The notes below the pieces were generated by a model. It saw nothing but the letters and a program-made list of their open reading frames with translations, had not been told where the DNA came from and ran no database searches. Positions 53,383 through 63,284 of a DNA stretch of 64,000 nucleotides are shown here, piece after piece. The DNA lies in NCBI GenBank assembly GCA_019638475.1, contig JAHBTR010000004.1:176053-240052 (forward strand), written 5' to 3'. Positions within the stretch are counted from its first letter, which is position 1, and the number at the start of each line of letters is the position of its first letter. A program made the translations under genes and the position numbers. This stretch comes from Chitinophagaceae bacterium (GTDB lineage: Bacteria > Bacteroidota > Bacteroidia > Chitinophagales > Chitinophagaceae).

Positions 53383-54333
53383 CTATACTTTCTTTACTTC
53401 AATAGGTACTATAAATGCTTTTTTATTCTTTTTTAATTTTTCAGGTATTACAGCAATTATTTCTTTTTTCAATGTTTCTATTAATCTTTTTTTGGCAAAA
53501 TGCTTGTGCATAACAATACTTACTTCTCTTACAGGAATAGGGTTTTTAAAGTGCCGAATTTGTTGCTCTTGTTTTGCTGAAAAATCATTGGTAGCCATTT
53601 CTGGCAATACTGTAATACCACCATTTATATCTACCATTTTTCTGAGTGTTTCAAAGCTACCTGCTTCATATTCAAAACTCCTATTTTCTTCGCTTTGTTT
53701 TTTTAGTTCACACAAATATTCTATTTGTGAACGAAAGCAATGACCTTCTTCTAACAACCATAATTTTTCAGGGGCAATATCTTTTGCTAATACAAATGTT
53801 TTTTTATAAGCATCACTATTTTTTGAAACATAAGCCATCATTTCTTCATAAAATAAAACTTGCTCTGTTATATTATTTTGTTGTAGTGGAGTTACTAAAA
53901 TACCTGCATCTATTCTGTTTTCAAGCAGTTCTATAATAATGTTGTTAGTAGTAAGTTCATGCACTATCAGTTTTATATTAGGATATTTTTTTGTGAAAGA
54001 AGCAATAAATAAAGGCAATAAATAAGGAGCTAATGTAGGTATAATGCCAATTTTCAATTCTCCTGCAAACTGTCCTTTTTTTTGTTGAACAATTTCTGTC
54101 ATTATGTGTACCTCGCCTAAAATTTTTTTTGCTTGTTCTATAATGTCAATACCAGCATTGGTAGGCACTACAGGTTGTTTGTTTCTATCAAAAATTTGTA
54201 TATTGAGTGTTTCTTCTAATTTTTGAATTTGCATACTTAATGTAGGTTGTGTAACATGACAGTGTTCTGCTGCTTTGGCAAAATGCCTAAAAGTATTTAC
54301 TGCTATGATATATTCTAATTGAGTAAGTGTCAT
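53383..54333 (-). CDS. oxyR: OxyR-type LysR regulator, both redox cysteines present
   Basis: 316 residues. N-terminal winged helix-turn-helix (LEYIIAVNTFRHFAKAAEHCHVTQPTLSMQIQKLEE, about 6-41) and LysR effector domain. The key region LLEEGHCFRSQIEYLCEL has Cys199 and Cys208, the same numbers and spacing as the peroxide-sensing pair of E. coli OxyR, followed by FETLRKMVDINGGITVLPEMA. So it should sense peroxide by a disulfide switch. No catalase or Dps gene is adjacent. Located between a TonB-C-like gene and mtgA. Confidence 0.93.
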   Translation of the reverse strand: MTLTQLEYIIAVNTFRHFAKAAEHCHVTQPTLSMQIQKLEETLNIQIFDRNKQPVVPTNAGIDIIEQAKKILGEVHIMTEIVQQKKGQFAGELKIGIIPTLAPYLLPLFIASFTKKYPNIKLIVHELTTNNIIIELLENRIDAGILVTPLQQNNITEQVLFYEEMMAYVSKNSDAYKKTFVLAKDIAPEKLWLLEEGHCFRSQIEYLCELKKQSEENRSFEYEAGSFETLRKMVDINGGITVLPEMATNDFSAKQEQQIRHFKNPIPVREVSIVMHKHFAKKRLIETLKKEIIAVIPEKLKKNKKAFIVPIEVKKV

Positions 54334-54480
54334 AAGTAGATAGATTTTTTTTATAAACTTTTTTAAAGTTAATTGATTTTAATGATTTTTGTATGAATAA
54401 TAAAATATTTGAGTTGATAATTCTTTTTCAATATTTTTATTAAAAGTTTGCCAAACATATACAGGCTATAAGTTTATTGT

Positions 54481-55194
54481 ATGAGCAATAATATTTTAAA
54501 AAATAGTTGGAAGTGGATTAAAAGAATAGTGCTTTACGCATTTATTGCTTCTTTTTTATACATTATTATAGGTAAGTGGATTACACCACCTATTACTATA
54601 ACACAAATCAGCAATTCGTTTAGTTATGGTTTAAAAAGAGATTATGTAAGTTGGGATAAAATGGGTTATAATATTAAGTTGGCAGCTATTGCCAGCGAAG
54701 ACCAATTATTTGCAGAGCATAATGGTTTTGATTGGGATGCTATTCAAAAAAGTTTTCAGCCCAAAAAAGGGAAGAAGAGAAAATCAACAATACCATTGGG
54801 TGGTGGTGCAAGTACTATTTCTCAACAAACAGCTAAGAATGTTTTTTTGTGGCAAGGAGGAGGTTATATAAGAAAAATTCCAGAGTTTTATTTTACTAAA
54901 ATGATAGAATGGATTTGGGGTAAAAAAAGAATTATAGAAGTTTACCTGAATGTGATAGAAATGGGTAAAGGTATTTTTGGTATAGAAGCTGCTGCTCAAT
55001 ATTATTTTCATAAACCAGCTAATACATTAAGTAGGCGTGAAGCTGCTATGATAATTGCTTGTCTTCCTAATCCTAAAAAATTTACAGTTGTACCAATGAG
55101 TAAACGAGTAGCTTGGCGTTATCCTCAAATATTGAAACAAATGAATTTGATAGAAGATGATGAAGATATACAACAGATTATTAAAGGAAAATAA
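54481..55194 (+). CDS. mtgA: Monofunctional peptidoglycan glycosyltransferase
   Basis: 237 residues. One N-terminal helix (VLYAFIASFLYIIIGKWI, about 17-34), then a GT51 domain: ASEDQLFAEHNGFDWDAI (71-88, catalytic Glu73), GGGASTISQQTAKNVFLW (107-124), and later IEVYLNVIEMGKGIFGIEAAAQYYF. Polymerises lipid II glycan strands; no transpeptidase domain follows. The inner-membrane anchored single enzyme is complete. Divergent to oxyR, convergent with sucB. Confidence 0.95.
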   Translation: MSNNILKNSWKWIKRIVLYAFIASFLYIIIGKWITPPITITQISNSFSYGLKRDYVSWDKMGYNIKLAAIASEDQLFAEHNGFDWDAIQKSFQPKKGKKRKSTIPLGGGASTISQQTAKNVFLWQGGGYIRKIPEFYFTKMIEWIWGKKRIIEVYLNVIEMGKGIFGIEAAAQYYFHKPANTLSRREAAMIIACLPNPKKFTVVPMSKRVAWRYPQILKQMNLIEDDEDIQQIIKGK

Positions 55195-55221
55195 TCAATA
55201 ACCTGTTGTATAAAATAAAGG

Positions 55222-56442
55222 TTATAACTCCAACAAAGTTTTTACTGGGTCTTTGCCTATTAATAGTAAAGAAGGATTTTCTAAAAGGTCTTTTATTCTT
55301 ACTAAGAAACTTACACTCTCTCTACCATCAATAACTCTATGGTCATAGCTAAGGGCTAAATACATCATAGGTCTAATTTCTACTTTACCATTTATTACCA
55401 TAGTTCTTTCTTGAATTTTGTGCATACCTAAAATAGCACTTTGTGGAATATTAATAATTGGTGTACTCATTAAACTGCCAAATACACCACCATTGGTTAT
55501 GGTAAATGTGCCACCAGTAAGTTCTTCTGCTGTTAATTTACTATCTCTTGCTTTAGCTGCTACTTCTACTACTTTCTTTTCTATATCTGCCATACTAAGG
55601 CTTTCTACATTTCTGATAACAGGAACAGTTAAACCCCTTGGTGTACTAACAGCTATTGAAATATCTGCATAATCATGATACACTAATTCATCTCCATCAA
55701 TAAAAGCATTTACAGCAGGCCATTCACTTAAAGCTATGGCACAGGCTTTAGCAAAGAAACTCATAAAGCCAAGATTTACGCCATGTGTTTCTTTAAATTT
55801 GTCTTTATGTTGTTTACGAATATCCATGATTGCACCCATATCCACTTCATTAAAAGTAGTGAGCATGGCTGTTGTGTTTTTTGCTTCTACCAATCTTCTT
55901 GAAATGGTTTTACGCAAATTGCTCATTTTTTCTTTGCGTACATTTCTTGAAAATAATTCGTTGTTGCCAAATGTTTTTTTGCCAGGGTTGGTCAATGCTT
56001 CTAAAACATCATGTTTTAATATTTTACCACCAAAACCACTTGGCTCTATTGATTTTACATCTATTTTTTTATCTGCTATAATAGCACTTGCAACAGGTGT
56101 TGCTTTTACATCATTAGGAACAGAAGTAATAGGAGCAGTAGTAGTTGGTGTTTCGGCTGGTTTTGTTTTTTCTGGCTCTGTTGCTTTTGTTTCAGTAGCA
56201 GGTTTTTCTGCTGTTTCATCTATTTGAGCCATAACACTACCAATCAGAATGGTATCTCCTTCAGCAGCACTATGTTTTAATATACCTGCCTGTTCTGCAT
56301 TAACTTCAAAAGTAGCTTTTTCACTTTCTAATTCTGCTATTACTTCATCACGTTCTACATAGCTTCCTTCTTTTTTTACCCATTTTAAAATGGTAACTTC
56401 TGTTATTGATTCTCCTACTTGAGGAACTTTAATATCTATCAT
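55222..56442 (-). CDS. sucB: 2-oxoglutarate dehydrogenase E2 (dihydrolipoyl succinyltransferase)
   Basis: 406 residues. One lipoyl domain with lipoylated K42 in [14 protein letters not shown], a Pro/Thr/Ala-rich linker (about 85-115), the E1/E3-binding domain ([26 protein letters not shown], about 118-143), and a catalytic domain ending with the [11 protein letters not shown] motif (His/Asp). Transfers succinyl groups to CoA. 44 bases after sucA on the same strand. Single lipoyl domain and length fit SucB rather than pyruvate E2. Confidence 0.95.
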   Translation of the reverse strand: MIDIKVPQVGESITEVTILKWVKKEGSYVERDEVIAELESEKATFEVNAEQAGILKHSAAEGDTILIGSVMAQIDETAEKPATETKATEPEKTKPAETPTTTAPITSVPNDVKATPVASAIIADKKIDVKSIEPSGFGGKILKHDVLEALTNPGKKTFGNNELFSRNVRKEKMSNLRKTISRRLVEAKNTTAMLTTFNEVDMGAIMDIRKQHKDKFKETHGVNLGFMSFFAKACAIALSEWPAVNAFIDGDELVYHDYADISIAVSTPRGLTVPVIRNVESLSMADIEKKVVEVAAKARDSKLTAEELTGGTFTITNGGVFGSLMSTPIINIPQSAILGMHKIQERTMVINGKVEIRPMMYLALSYDHRVIDGRESVSFLVRIKDLLENPSLLLIGKDPVKTLLEL

Positions 56443-56486
56443 AAAAAATGTTTCTAAATATGTGTTATAAGTCTAATTAAATAATT

Positions 56487-59252
56487 TTATACAGTAAAAG
56501 CAGTATTGATAATTTCTGCTTGTTCTGTTTTATGAATTTTAGAATAACCTGTAGCAGTGCTGGCACTTGAATGCCTACTAATAATGCCAAAATTAATAGA
56601 ATGTAGATTCATTTTTATAAATGATGCTGCACCCATATTTAAAGGTTCTTCTTGCACCCAAAACCAAATTGCTTTACTGTATTTATTGTGCAATGCTTTT
56701 AATTGTTTTTCTGGTAATGGATATAATTGTTCTAAACGAATAATAGCAATATCATGTCTATTTTCTGCTACTTTTTTCTCTGCTAATTCAAAATAAATTT
56801 TTCCAGAGCAGAATAAAACTTTTTTAATAGATGAAGGGTCTGTTACTGCTTCATCATCTATTACTTCTTTAAATCCACCAACTGTAAAATCTTTAATATC
56901 ATTATAACTACCATGATAACGAAGATTTGCTTTTGGAGAAAAATTAATTAATGGTTTTCTGAAATCCCAAGCTAATTGTCTGCGAAGTGCATGAAAAAGA
57001 TTTGCAGCAGTTGTAATGTTTGTAACAACTATATTTAACTCTGCACACATTTGTAAAAATCTTTCCATTCTGCCGCTACTGTGTTCTGGTCCTTGCCCTT
57101 CATAACCATGAGGCAATAACATAACCAATCCATTCATTCTATTCCACTTTTGTTCGCCAGATGTAATAAATTGGTCTATTACTGTTTGAGCACCATTACA
57201 AAAATCTCCAAACTGAGCTTCCCAAATAGTTAAAGCATTTGGATTGGCTAAAGCATAGCCATACTCATAGCCTAAAACACCATACTCACTCAATAGAGAA
57301 TTATAGATTCTAAATTTTTCTTGATTGTCTTGAATAAAATTTAGTCTGTTGTAAAATTCATCTGTTACTTCATCTCTTATCATAGCATGACGATGAGAGA
57401 ATGTGCCACGTTTTACATCTTGCCCACTCATTCTTACTATTTTCCCTTCTGTTACAATAGAGGCATAAGCCAATAGTTCGCCAGTAGCCCAATCAATTTT
57501 ATTTTCTGTATCTAATAGCTTTGATTTATCGGCTAAAAGTTTTTCTATTTTTTTCAATGGTTGAAAGCCATCAGGAATTTGCATTAAACCTTTAAATAAT
57601 CTTCTTACTTCATCTTCTGAAATAGCAGTAGTAGGGGAGTTGTCAAAATCTTCTATTGTTGCTCTTCTTAAACTTTTCCAAGCCAATTCTGGTTGCTGAT
57701 AAGTATATGGTAAAGGTTTTTGTTTTATTTCGTCTAATCTTTCTTGCAAATCTGCCCAAAATTTTTTCTCCATTTCTTTGGCTAAATTTTGAGCTTCACT
57801 TTCTCCATGCTCTGATAAATATTTTATATAAACTTCTCTTGGGTTAGGATGTTTTTCTATTAAAGAATAAAGTTTTGGTTGTGTATATTTAGGGTCATCG
57901 CCTTCATTATGTCCATGCTTACGATAGCAAACCATATCAATAAAAATATCGCTATTAAATTTTTGACGATAGCGTGTAGCTATATCTGCACATTTTATAA
58001 CAGCTTCTGCTGCATCTCCATTTACATGCAATACAGGAGATTGAACCATAGCAGCTATTGAGGTGCAATAATCTGCACTTCTTGCATCATCAAAATCTGT
58101 TGTAAAACCTATTTGATTATTGATAACAAAATGAATAGTTCCACCAGTTTGATAACCATCTAAATGGCACATTTGTAATACTTCATACACAATACCTTGC
58201 CCTGCTACAGATGAATCTCCATGAATTAATATAGGTAATATTTTTTTGTAATTGCTATTGTACAGTATATCTGCTTTAGCTCTTGCAAAGCCTTCTACTA
58301 CAGAGTTTACAGCTTCTAAGTGAGATGGATTGGGCATTAATTTTAAGTGCATGGTTTTACCATCTTCTGTAACAACATCACTACCAAAACCCATGTGGTA
58401 TTTTACATCTCCACTACCCATAGTTTGGTCAATATTGCCAGTTCCTTCAAATTCACTAAATATTTGTTCATAGGTTTTTCCCATAATATTGGCTAATACA
58501 TTCAGCCTTCCTCTATGAGCCATTCCTATCACAACTTCTTCTACATCATTATTAGCAGCAGTATTGATAATTTCGTCTAATGCAGCAATAGTAGATTCAC
58601 CACCTTCTAATGAAAATCTTTTTTGACCTATAAATTTTGTATGAAGAAATTTTTCAAACATAACTCCTTCATTCAATTTCATTAAAATTCTTTTTTGTTT
58701 TTTTAATGGAAGTGCAACAGAAAAATTTTGTTCCATTTCTTTAGTAAGCCAATCTACTTTTTCTTGATTACTGATATACTTAAATTCAATACCAACTTCT
58801 GAAGCATAGGTTTTTTGTAAATGAGCTAAAATATTGCTCAAAGTAGTTGCACCTAATCCTATTATATTACCTGCCTGAAATGTTTTATTCATATCGGCTT
58901 CAGATAAACCAAAAAAACTTAGCTCAAGATTGGCACCTCTGTCTTTTCTTGTTCTTATTGGATTTGTTTTTGCCAATAAGTGTCCTTTATTTCTATAACC
59001 AAGTATTAATCTATACACTCGTAATTCATACATCCAATCAATACCTTCAGTAATTGAGGGTGTACTTGTTACACTTGTAGCAGTAGGAGAACTACTAATA
59101 GCACCATTTTGAAATTGACTAAAGGCATAGTCAAAGCCTTCAAAAAATTTTTTAAAATCTGCATCAACACTATTAGGGTCATTTAGAAAATCTTTGTATA
59201 AATTTTCTATAAAACTTGGGTGAGAGTTGGTTATATAAGTAAAATCCTTCAT
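56487..59252 (-). CDS. sucA: 2-oxoglutarate dehydrogenase E1
   Basis: 921 residues, the usual SucA length. The N-terminus NSHPSFIENLYKDFLNDPNSVDADFKKFFEGF is the family start; RFSLEGGESTIAALD, MAHRGRLNVLANIMGK, GDSSVAGQGIVYEV, GDAAEAVIKCADIA and LLPHGYEGQGPEHSSGRMERF are the ThDP and substrate blocks. Decarboxylates 2-oxoglutarate and transfers succinyl to lipoyl E2. Start at 59252. It is the first gene of the sucAB operon; E3 is not in the window. Confidence 0.97.
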   Translation of the reverse strand: MKDFTYITNSHPSFIENLYKDFLNDPNSVDADFKKFFEGFDYAFSQFQNGAISSSPTATSVTSTPSITEGIDWMYELRVYRLILGYRNKGHLLAKTNPIRTRKDRGANLELSFFGLSEADMNKTFQAGNIIGLGATTLSNILAHLQKTYASEVGIEFKYISNQEKVDWLTKEMEQNFSVALPLKKQKRILMKLNEGVMFEKFLHTKFIGQKRFSLEGGESTIAALDEIINTAANNDVEEVVIGMAHRGRLNVLANIMGKTYEQIFSEFEGTGNIDQTMGSGDVKYHMGFGSDVVTEDGKTMHLKLMPNPSHLEAVNSVVEGFARAKADILYNSNYKKILPILIHGDSSVAGQGIVYEVLQMCHLDGYQTGGTIHFVINNQIGFTTDFDDARSADYCTSIAAMVQSPVLHVNGDAAEAVIKCADIATRYRQKFNSDIFIDMVCYRKHGHNEGDDPKYTQPKLYSLIEKHPNPREVYIKYLSEHGESEAQNLAKEMEKKFWADLQERLDEIKQKPLPYTYQQPELAWKSLRRATIEDFDNSPTTAISEDEVRRLFKGLMQIPDGFQPLKKIEKLLADKSKLLDTENKIDWATGELLAYASIVTEGKIVRMSGQDVKRGTFSHRHAMIRDEVTDEFYNRLNFIQDNQEKFRIYNSLLSEYGVLGYEYGYALANPNALTIWEAQFGDFCNGAQTVIDQFITSGEQKWNRMNGLVMLLPHGYEGQGPEHSSGRMERFLQMCAELNIVVTNITTAANLFHALRRQLAWDFRKPLINFSPKANLRYHGSYNDIKDFTVGGFKEVIDDEAVTDPSSIKKVLFCSGKIYFELAEKKVAENRHDIAIIRLEQLYPLPEKQLKALHNKYSKAIWFWVQEEPLNMGAASFIKMNLHSINFGIISRHSSASTATGYSKIHKTEQAEIINTAFTV

Positions 59253-59387
59253 GTCTGACTAAAATTATACTAACTTTTATAAATTGTTGGCAAATATCGG
59301 CTTTTGAAAGTATAAAAAAACTAAACTTTTCGCCTATTTAACTATACTAACAATAAATGGCATTTTACTGCCAACTTTGTGTTTTAA

Positions 59388-59419
59388 TTTGGATATTTTA
59401 TACCAAGTACATACTTTTG
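59388..59419 (+). promoter_or_regulatory. Bacteroidota promoter for rpmE2
   Basis: TTTG (59388-59391), a 20-base spacer and TACTTTTG (59412-59419) match the -33/-7 consensus TTTG-N19/20-TAnnTTTG exactly. The ATG of rpmE2 lies 58 bases further on. The leader has a small CACGG-CCGTG hairpin at 59442-59457. Confidence 0.7.
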
Positions 59420-59477
59420 CAACCCATTATTATAAAATTGACACGGCAAAATCCGTGCTGCCTTAAAAAAATAAATT

Positions 59478-59729
59478 ATGAAACAAGGTATCCATCCTGA
59501 AAATTATCGTTTAGTTGTGTTTAAAGATATGACTAATGGGCATACATTTTTAGGCAAATCAACAGCAGCTTCTAAAGAAACCATTCAATTTGAAGATGGC
59601 AATGAATATCCTTTAATTAAATTGGATATTTCAAATACATCACATCCTTTTTATACTGGTAAAAATGTAATGGTTGATACTGCTGGTCGTATTGACAAGT
59701 TTAAAAAACGTTACGCAAAGAAAAATTAA
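59478..59729 (+). CDS. rpmE2: 50S ribosomal protein L31 type B
   Basis: 83 residues. [22 protein letters not shown] ... [34 protein letters not shown] is the type B form, lacking all zinc-binding cysteines of type A L31. It needs no zinc and is used where type A is missing or under zinc limitation. Own promoter (59388-59419) and a strong terminator make it a single-gene unit. Confidence 0.96.
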   Translation: MKQGIHPENYRLVVFKDMTNGHTFLGKSTAASKETIQFEDGNEYPLIKLDISNTSHPFYTGKNVMVDTAGRIDKFKKRYAKKN

Positions 59730-59752
59730 TTTTTCTAATCAACTTTTTCCTA

Positions 59753-59784
59753 AAAATCCCGTTTCCGAAAAGACGGGATTTTTT
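59753..59784 (+). terminator. Intrinsic terminator after rpmE2
   Basis: AAAATCCCGT (59753-59762) and ACGGGATTTT (59773-59782) with a 10-base loop, followed by T to 59784. A strong GC-rich core. Confidence 0.9.
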
Positions 59785-59818
59785 ATTTGATTACATTTGT
59801 AAGTAAAATATTTTGTAC

Positions 59819-60547
59819 ATGAAATTAGATTTATTAGCTTTTGGAGTACACCCAGATGATGTAGAATTAGGCTGTGCAGGAACACTACTTGTAGCTTTGG
59901 CAGAAGGGAAAAAAGTAGGTATTGTAGATTTAACACAAGGAGAACTTGGTACAAGGGGTAACGCAGAAACAAGAAAAGAAGAAGCCGCCAATGCTGCTAA
60001 AGTATTGGGTGTGCATGTAAGAGAAAACTTAAAAATGGCAGATGGATTTTTTCAAAATGATGAAACTCATCAAAGAAAAATAATTGAGGTAATTAGAAAA
60101 TATCAGCCAGAAATTATTTTATGCAATGCACCAGAAGATAGACACCCTGACCATGGCAGAAGTGCTAAGCTAATTAGTGATGCTGCTTTTTTAAGTGGAT
60201 TAAGAAAAATTATTACCAATTATGATGGAAAAATTCAAGAAGCATGGCGACCAAAATATGTTTTTCATTATATACAAGATAGATTTATAGAACCCGATTT
60301 TGTGGTAGATATTTCTGCCTTTCATGAAACAAAAATTCAGTCTGTGCTTTGTTATGCTACACAATTTTTCAATCCTGAACTGAATGAACCACAAACATAT
60401 ATTTCAAGTCCACAATTTATTGATTCAATAAAAGCAAGAGCTACAATATTGGGTAAAAGAATTGGTGTAGCTTATGCTGAAGGATTTATTTCTAAAAAAA
60501 CATTAGGACTAAAAACTTTAGATGCTTTTATACAAAATCATACTTAA
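59819..60547 (+). CDS. bshB1: Bacillithiol biosynthesis deacetylase BshB1
   Basis: 242 residues from the ATG at 59819; an in-frame TTG two codons earlier is rejected. LLAFGVHPDDVELGCAGT has the zinc-binding HPDD, and HPDHGRS (about 112) the third ligand of LmbE-type deacetylases. DLTQGELGTRGNAETRKEEA and YATQF near the C-terminus match BshB1, which deacetylates GlcNAc-malate to GlcN-malate in bacillithiol synthesis. Cytosolic. bshA and bshC are not in the window. Separate unit after the rpmE2 terminator. Confidence 0.93.
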   Translation: MKLDLLAFGVHPDDVELGCAGTLLVALAEGKKVGIVDLTQGELGTRGNAETRKEEAANAAKVLGVHVRENLKMADGFFQNDETHQRKIIEVIRKYQPEIILCNAPEDRHPDHGRSAKLISDAAFLSGLRKIITNYDGKIQEAWRPKYVFHYIQDRFIEPDFVVDISAFHETKIQSVLCYATQFFNPELNEPQTYISSPQFIDSIKARATILGKRIGVAYAEGFISKKTLGLKTLDAFIQNHT

Positions 60548-60632
60548 TTTTTTGTGTAAGAATAACTGCTTGTTTTGAGCCATAATTGTTTTGTATCTTG
60601 CAGCTATATTATTATTGTAAAAAAATAGCCTA

Positions 60633-61877
60633 ATGCCTGCTACATTAATCACTAATATTAAGTTATTGGTAAACATCAGAGAAGAAAATAAATTATTACG
60701 AGGCAAAGAGTTAGCAAACCTTTCTGTAATTGAAAATGCTTTTTTAATTATAGAGCATCAAAAAATAGCTGCTTATGGTGCAATGGAAAATTTAGTACAT
60801 CATACAGAAACAATAACAGATGTAATAGATGCAACAGGACAAATAGTATTGCCTTGTTGGTGCGATAGCCATACTCACTTAGTATTTGCTACAAGTAGAG
60901 AAAATGAATTTATAGATAAAATAAAAGGAAAAAGCTATGCCGAAATTGCTGCAAGTGGGGGTGGTATTTTAAACTCTGCAAAAAAAATTGCCTTAGCTAC
61001 AGAAGAAGAATTATTTGATAGTGCATGGCAACGTTTGCAAGAATTAATACAGTTAGGTACAGGAGCAATAGAAATAAAAAGTGGTTATGGACTTAGTGTA
61101 GATGCTGAAATAAAAATGCTTAGAGTAATAAAAGCATTAAAACAACAAGCACCTATACCCATCAAAGCTACTTTTCTTGGGGCACATACTTATCCTTTAG
61201 AATATAAAGAAAATCATCAAGGATATATTGATTTAATTATAAAGCAAATGCTACCTATTATTGCTAAAGAAAATTTGGCAGATTATATTGATGTATTTTG
61301 TGAAGATGGATTTTTTAGTAAAGAAGAAACCATAACAATTTGTAAAGCTGGTATGCAATATGGATTAAAACCAAAAATTCATGCAAACCAACTTAATTTA
61401 AGTGGAGGTGTAGAAGCAGGTGTAGCATTAAATGCAATATCTGTTGACCATTTAGAAACAATGGATGATACAACTATTGCCCTACTTGCTTCTTCTAATA
61501 CCATAGGTACATTGTTACCCACAGCAGCTTATTTTTTAAGAATGTCTTTTCAGCCTGCAAGAAAATTAATTGATAGTGGTTGTGCTATTGCTTTAGCAAG
61601 TGATTTTAACCCAGGTTCATCGCCAAGTGGCAATATGAATATAGTAACATCTATGAGTTGTGTACAAATGAAAATGTTGCCAGAAGAAGTAATTAATGCT
61701 GCAACAATTAATGGAGCTTATGCAATGGAGTTAGAAAATGAAGTTGGAAGTATTACAAAAGGCAAAAGAGCTAATTTAATATTTACAAAACAAGTTCCAT
61801 CATTGGCTTATTTGCCTTATGCTTTTGGTAGTAATTTGATAGATAAAGTAATGATTAATGGAAAAATAATTGCATAA
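60633..61877 (+). CDS. hutI: Imidazolonepropionase
   Basis: 414 residues, amidohydrolase fold. Metal ligands are in CDSHTHLVFAT (H80, H82); further blocks are AIEIKSGYGLSVDAEIKMLRV, ATFLGAHTYPLEY, KIHANQLNLSGGVEAG, DHLETM and ALASDFNPGSSPSGN. Hydrolyses imidazolone-5-propionate to formiminoglutamate in histidine breakdown. No other hut gene is adjacent. Convergent with the AraC gene. Confidence 0.95.
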   Translation: MPATLITNIKLLVNIREENKLLRGKELANLSVIENAFLIIEHQKIAAYGAMENLVHHTETITDVIDATGQIVLPCWCDSHTHLVFATSRENEFIDKIKGKSYAEIAASGGGILNSAKKIALATEEELFDSAWQRLQELIQLGTGAIEIKSGYGLSVDAEIKMLRVIKALKQQAPIPIKATFLGAHTYPLEYKENHQGYIDLIIKQMLPIIAKENLADYIDVFCEDGFFSKEETITICKAGMQYGLKPKIHANQLNLSGGVEAGVALNAISVDHLETMDDTTIALLASSNTIGTLLPTAAYFLRMSFQPARKLIDSGCAIALASDFNPGSSPSGNMNIVTSMSCVQMKMLPEEVINAATINGAYAMELENEVGSITKGKRANLIFTKQVPSLAYLPYAFGSNLIDKVMINGKIIA

Positions 61878-61896
61878 ATAAAAATGATACAACATA

Positions 61897-62835
61897 TTAT
61901 TTGTTGTGCAACAAATCGCTGGGTAATTGGTCAAAAGATTTTTTAAAAGCCTTAGCAAAATTGCTTAAATTACTATAACCAATTCCTTCACCTACTTCTC
62001 TTACTGTATATTTTTGAGATAAAAGCATTGCCTTAGCTTTATTCATTCTATGTTTTTGATAATATTGATATATTGGTAAACCATAAATATCTCTAAAAAT
62101 CATTTTTAATTTAGATGGACTCATAGCAGCCATTCTTGCTAATTTAGGAATACCAGGTGCTGGTTCAGAAAAATCTTTTATTAATTCAGTTTCTATTTGC
62201 ACCAAGCGTTGAAAATCATCTTCAGATACTTTTACTTCATGTGTTTCGCTATTTATTTTATGATACATACGAGTAAAAAATCTTTCAAGCAATAACATAG
62301 CTCTGTTTTCAATGGTTAAATATTCAAAAGGAGTATCTTCTGTGCATTGAAATATTTCATTCATTAAACGTTTGTATTCTAAATCTAATGGCTCATAATT
62401 AAAAGAGGATATTTTAAGGCTAAGGTATTTTTTTATATACTCTGTGTTTTTTTCAGCATCTAAAAAATTGTCTAACCATTGTTTGCTTAAAATAATATTA
62501 ATAGCTTTAATAGGTGTTCCTTTTTGAGCATAAAATATCCAATCAAATTTAGAGCTTGTTAATACCACAATACTTTTTGATTTTTCAAGTTCATTTTCAT
62601 TCATCTCTGTTTGGTTATCTAAAGCTATTTCTTCTAATCTTAAAATAAAATATGCTTCTTGCGTTTTTTTTCTTTGAAAACTACAATCATCATTCAATGT
62701 ATAATTTGAAATATGTACTTGCAAACCATTGTGTAATAGAATAGACTTTATATAACCATTGCCTGCTTGTTCAGGCAATACAATTTTATTGCCTTTAATT
62801 TTAGTATTAAAGTGCTTGGCAAAATGCTTTAGCAA
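61897..62835 (-). CDS. AraC-family regulator, start codon uncertain
   Basis: About 312 residues from a TTG at 62835. The C-terminal HTH is clear: ARMAAMSPSKLKMIFRDIYGLPIYQYYQKHRMNKAKAMLLSQ (about 228-269) and YTVREVGEGIGYSNLSNFAKAFKKSFDQLP (270-299). The N-terminal half is a cupin-like sensor (EAYFILRLEEIALDN). In-frame coding-like sequence extends further upstream (LLEYSHIEFEDLLKHF) to about 62900 but contains no ATG, so translation probably begins at a rare codon upstream of 62835. Effector unknown; no metabolic operon adjacent apart from convergent hutI. Confidence 0.85.
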   Translation of the reverse strand: MLKHFAKHFNTKIKGNKIVLPEQAGNGYIKSILLHNGLQVHISNYTLNDDCSFQRKKTQEAYFILRLEEIALDNQTEMNENELEKSKSIVVLTSSKFDWIFYAQKGTPIKAINIILSKQWLDNFLDAEKNTEYIKKYLSLKISSFNYEPLDLEYKRLMNEIFQCTEDTPFEYLTIENRAMLLLERFFTRMYHKINSETHEVKVSEDDFQRLVQIETELIKDFSEPAPGIPKLARMAAMSPSKLKMIFRDIYGLPIYQYYQKHRMNKAKAMLLSQKYTVREVGEGIGYSNLSNFAKAFKKSFDQLPSDLLHNK

Positions 62836-62929
62836 GTCTTCAAATTCAATATGTGAATATTCTAATAATTGCAGTAGGAGTGGATTTTTTTTATTATGTA
62901 TTAAATATCTATTTTTTAATAAGCATTAT

Positions 62930-63151
62930 TTATAAATACCTTAATGGATTTCTTTTAGCACTATAAATATGTTTTTTTATGTTTAACCAAAAGGCTAAAA
63001 CCATATATACAATTAATGGAGAGCCCATAGTTAAAAATGAAATATAAATAAACCATAGGCGTATTCTGGAACTGGCAATTCCTAATTTTTCTCCAATAGT
63101 GGCACATACACCAAAGGCTTGTGTTTCTAAAAAAGCTCTAAGTTTATTCAT
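62930..63151 (-). CDS. PspC-domain membrane protein
   Basis: 73 residues. FGVCATIGEKLGIASSRIRLWFIYISFLTMGSPLIVYMVLAFWL has the PspC pattern: amphipathic Gly-rich start and a hydrophobic helix pair. These proteins sit in the inner membrane and sense or control envelope stress. No pspA-like gene is adjacent. It may share a divergent promoter region with aconitase. Confidence 0.88.
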   Translation of the reverse strand: MNKLRAFLETQAFGVCATIGEKLGIASSRIRLWFIYISFLTMGSPLIVYMVLAFWLNIKKHIYSAKRNPLRYL

Positions 63152-63223
63152 AGATAAAATAAAAATTTGTTCTAAAATGTTTCTGCAAAATATGAAATTT
63201 TACTGAATTTTATGAAAATCATA

Positions 63224-63253
63224 TTGCTCCACTATTTTTTTATGTATAATTTC
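63224..63253 (+). promoter_or_regulatory. Promoter for aconitase
   Basis: TTG (63224-63226), 19-base spacer and TAATTTCG (63246-63253), one mismatch from the TAnnTTTG box. The ATG is 32 bases downstream. Confidence 0.6.
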
Positions 63254-63284
63254 GCAGCACTTTTAAAATTATTAAATTCTTTTT

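Noticed and set aside
55198..55225. ATAACCT/AGGTTAT hairpin between mtgA and sucB as a terminator
   Set aside because: A weak 7-bp stem overlapping the sucB stop codon and no T tract.
55736..56227. 163-codon plus-strand frame over sucB
   Set aside because: Antisense to the E2 gene with no recognisable motif.
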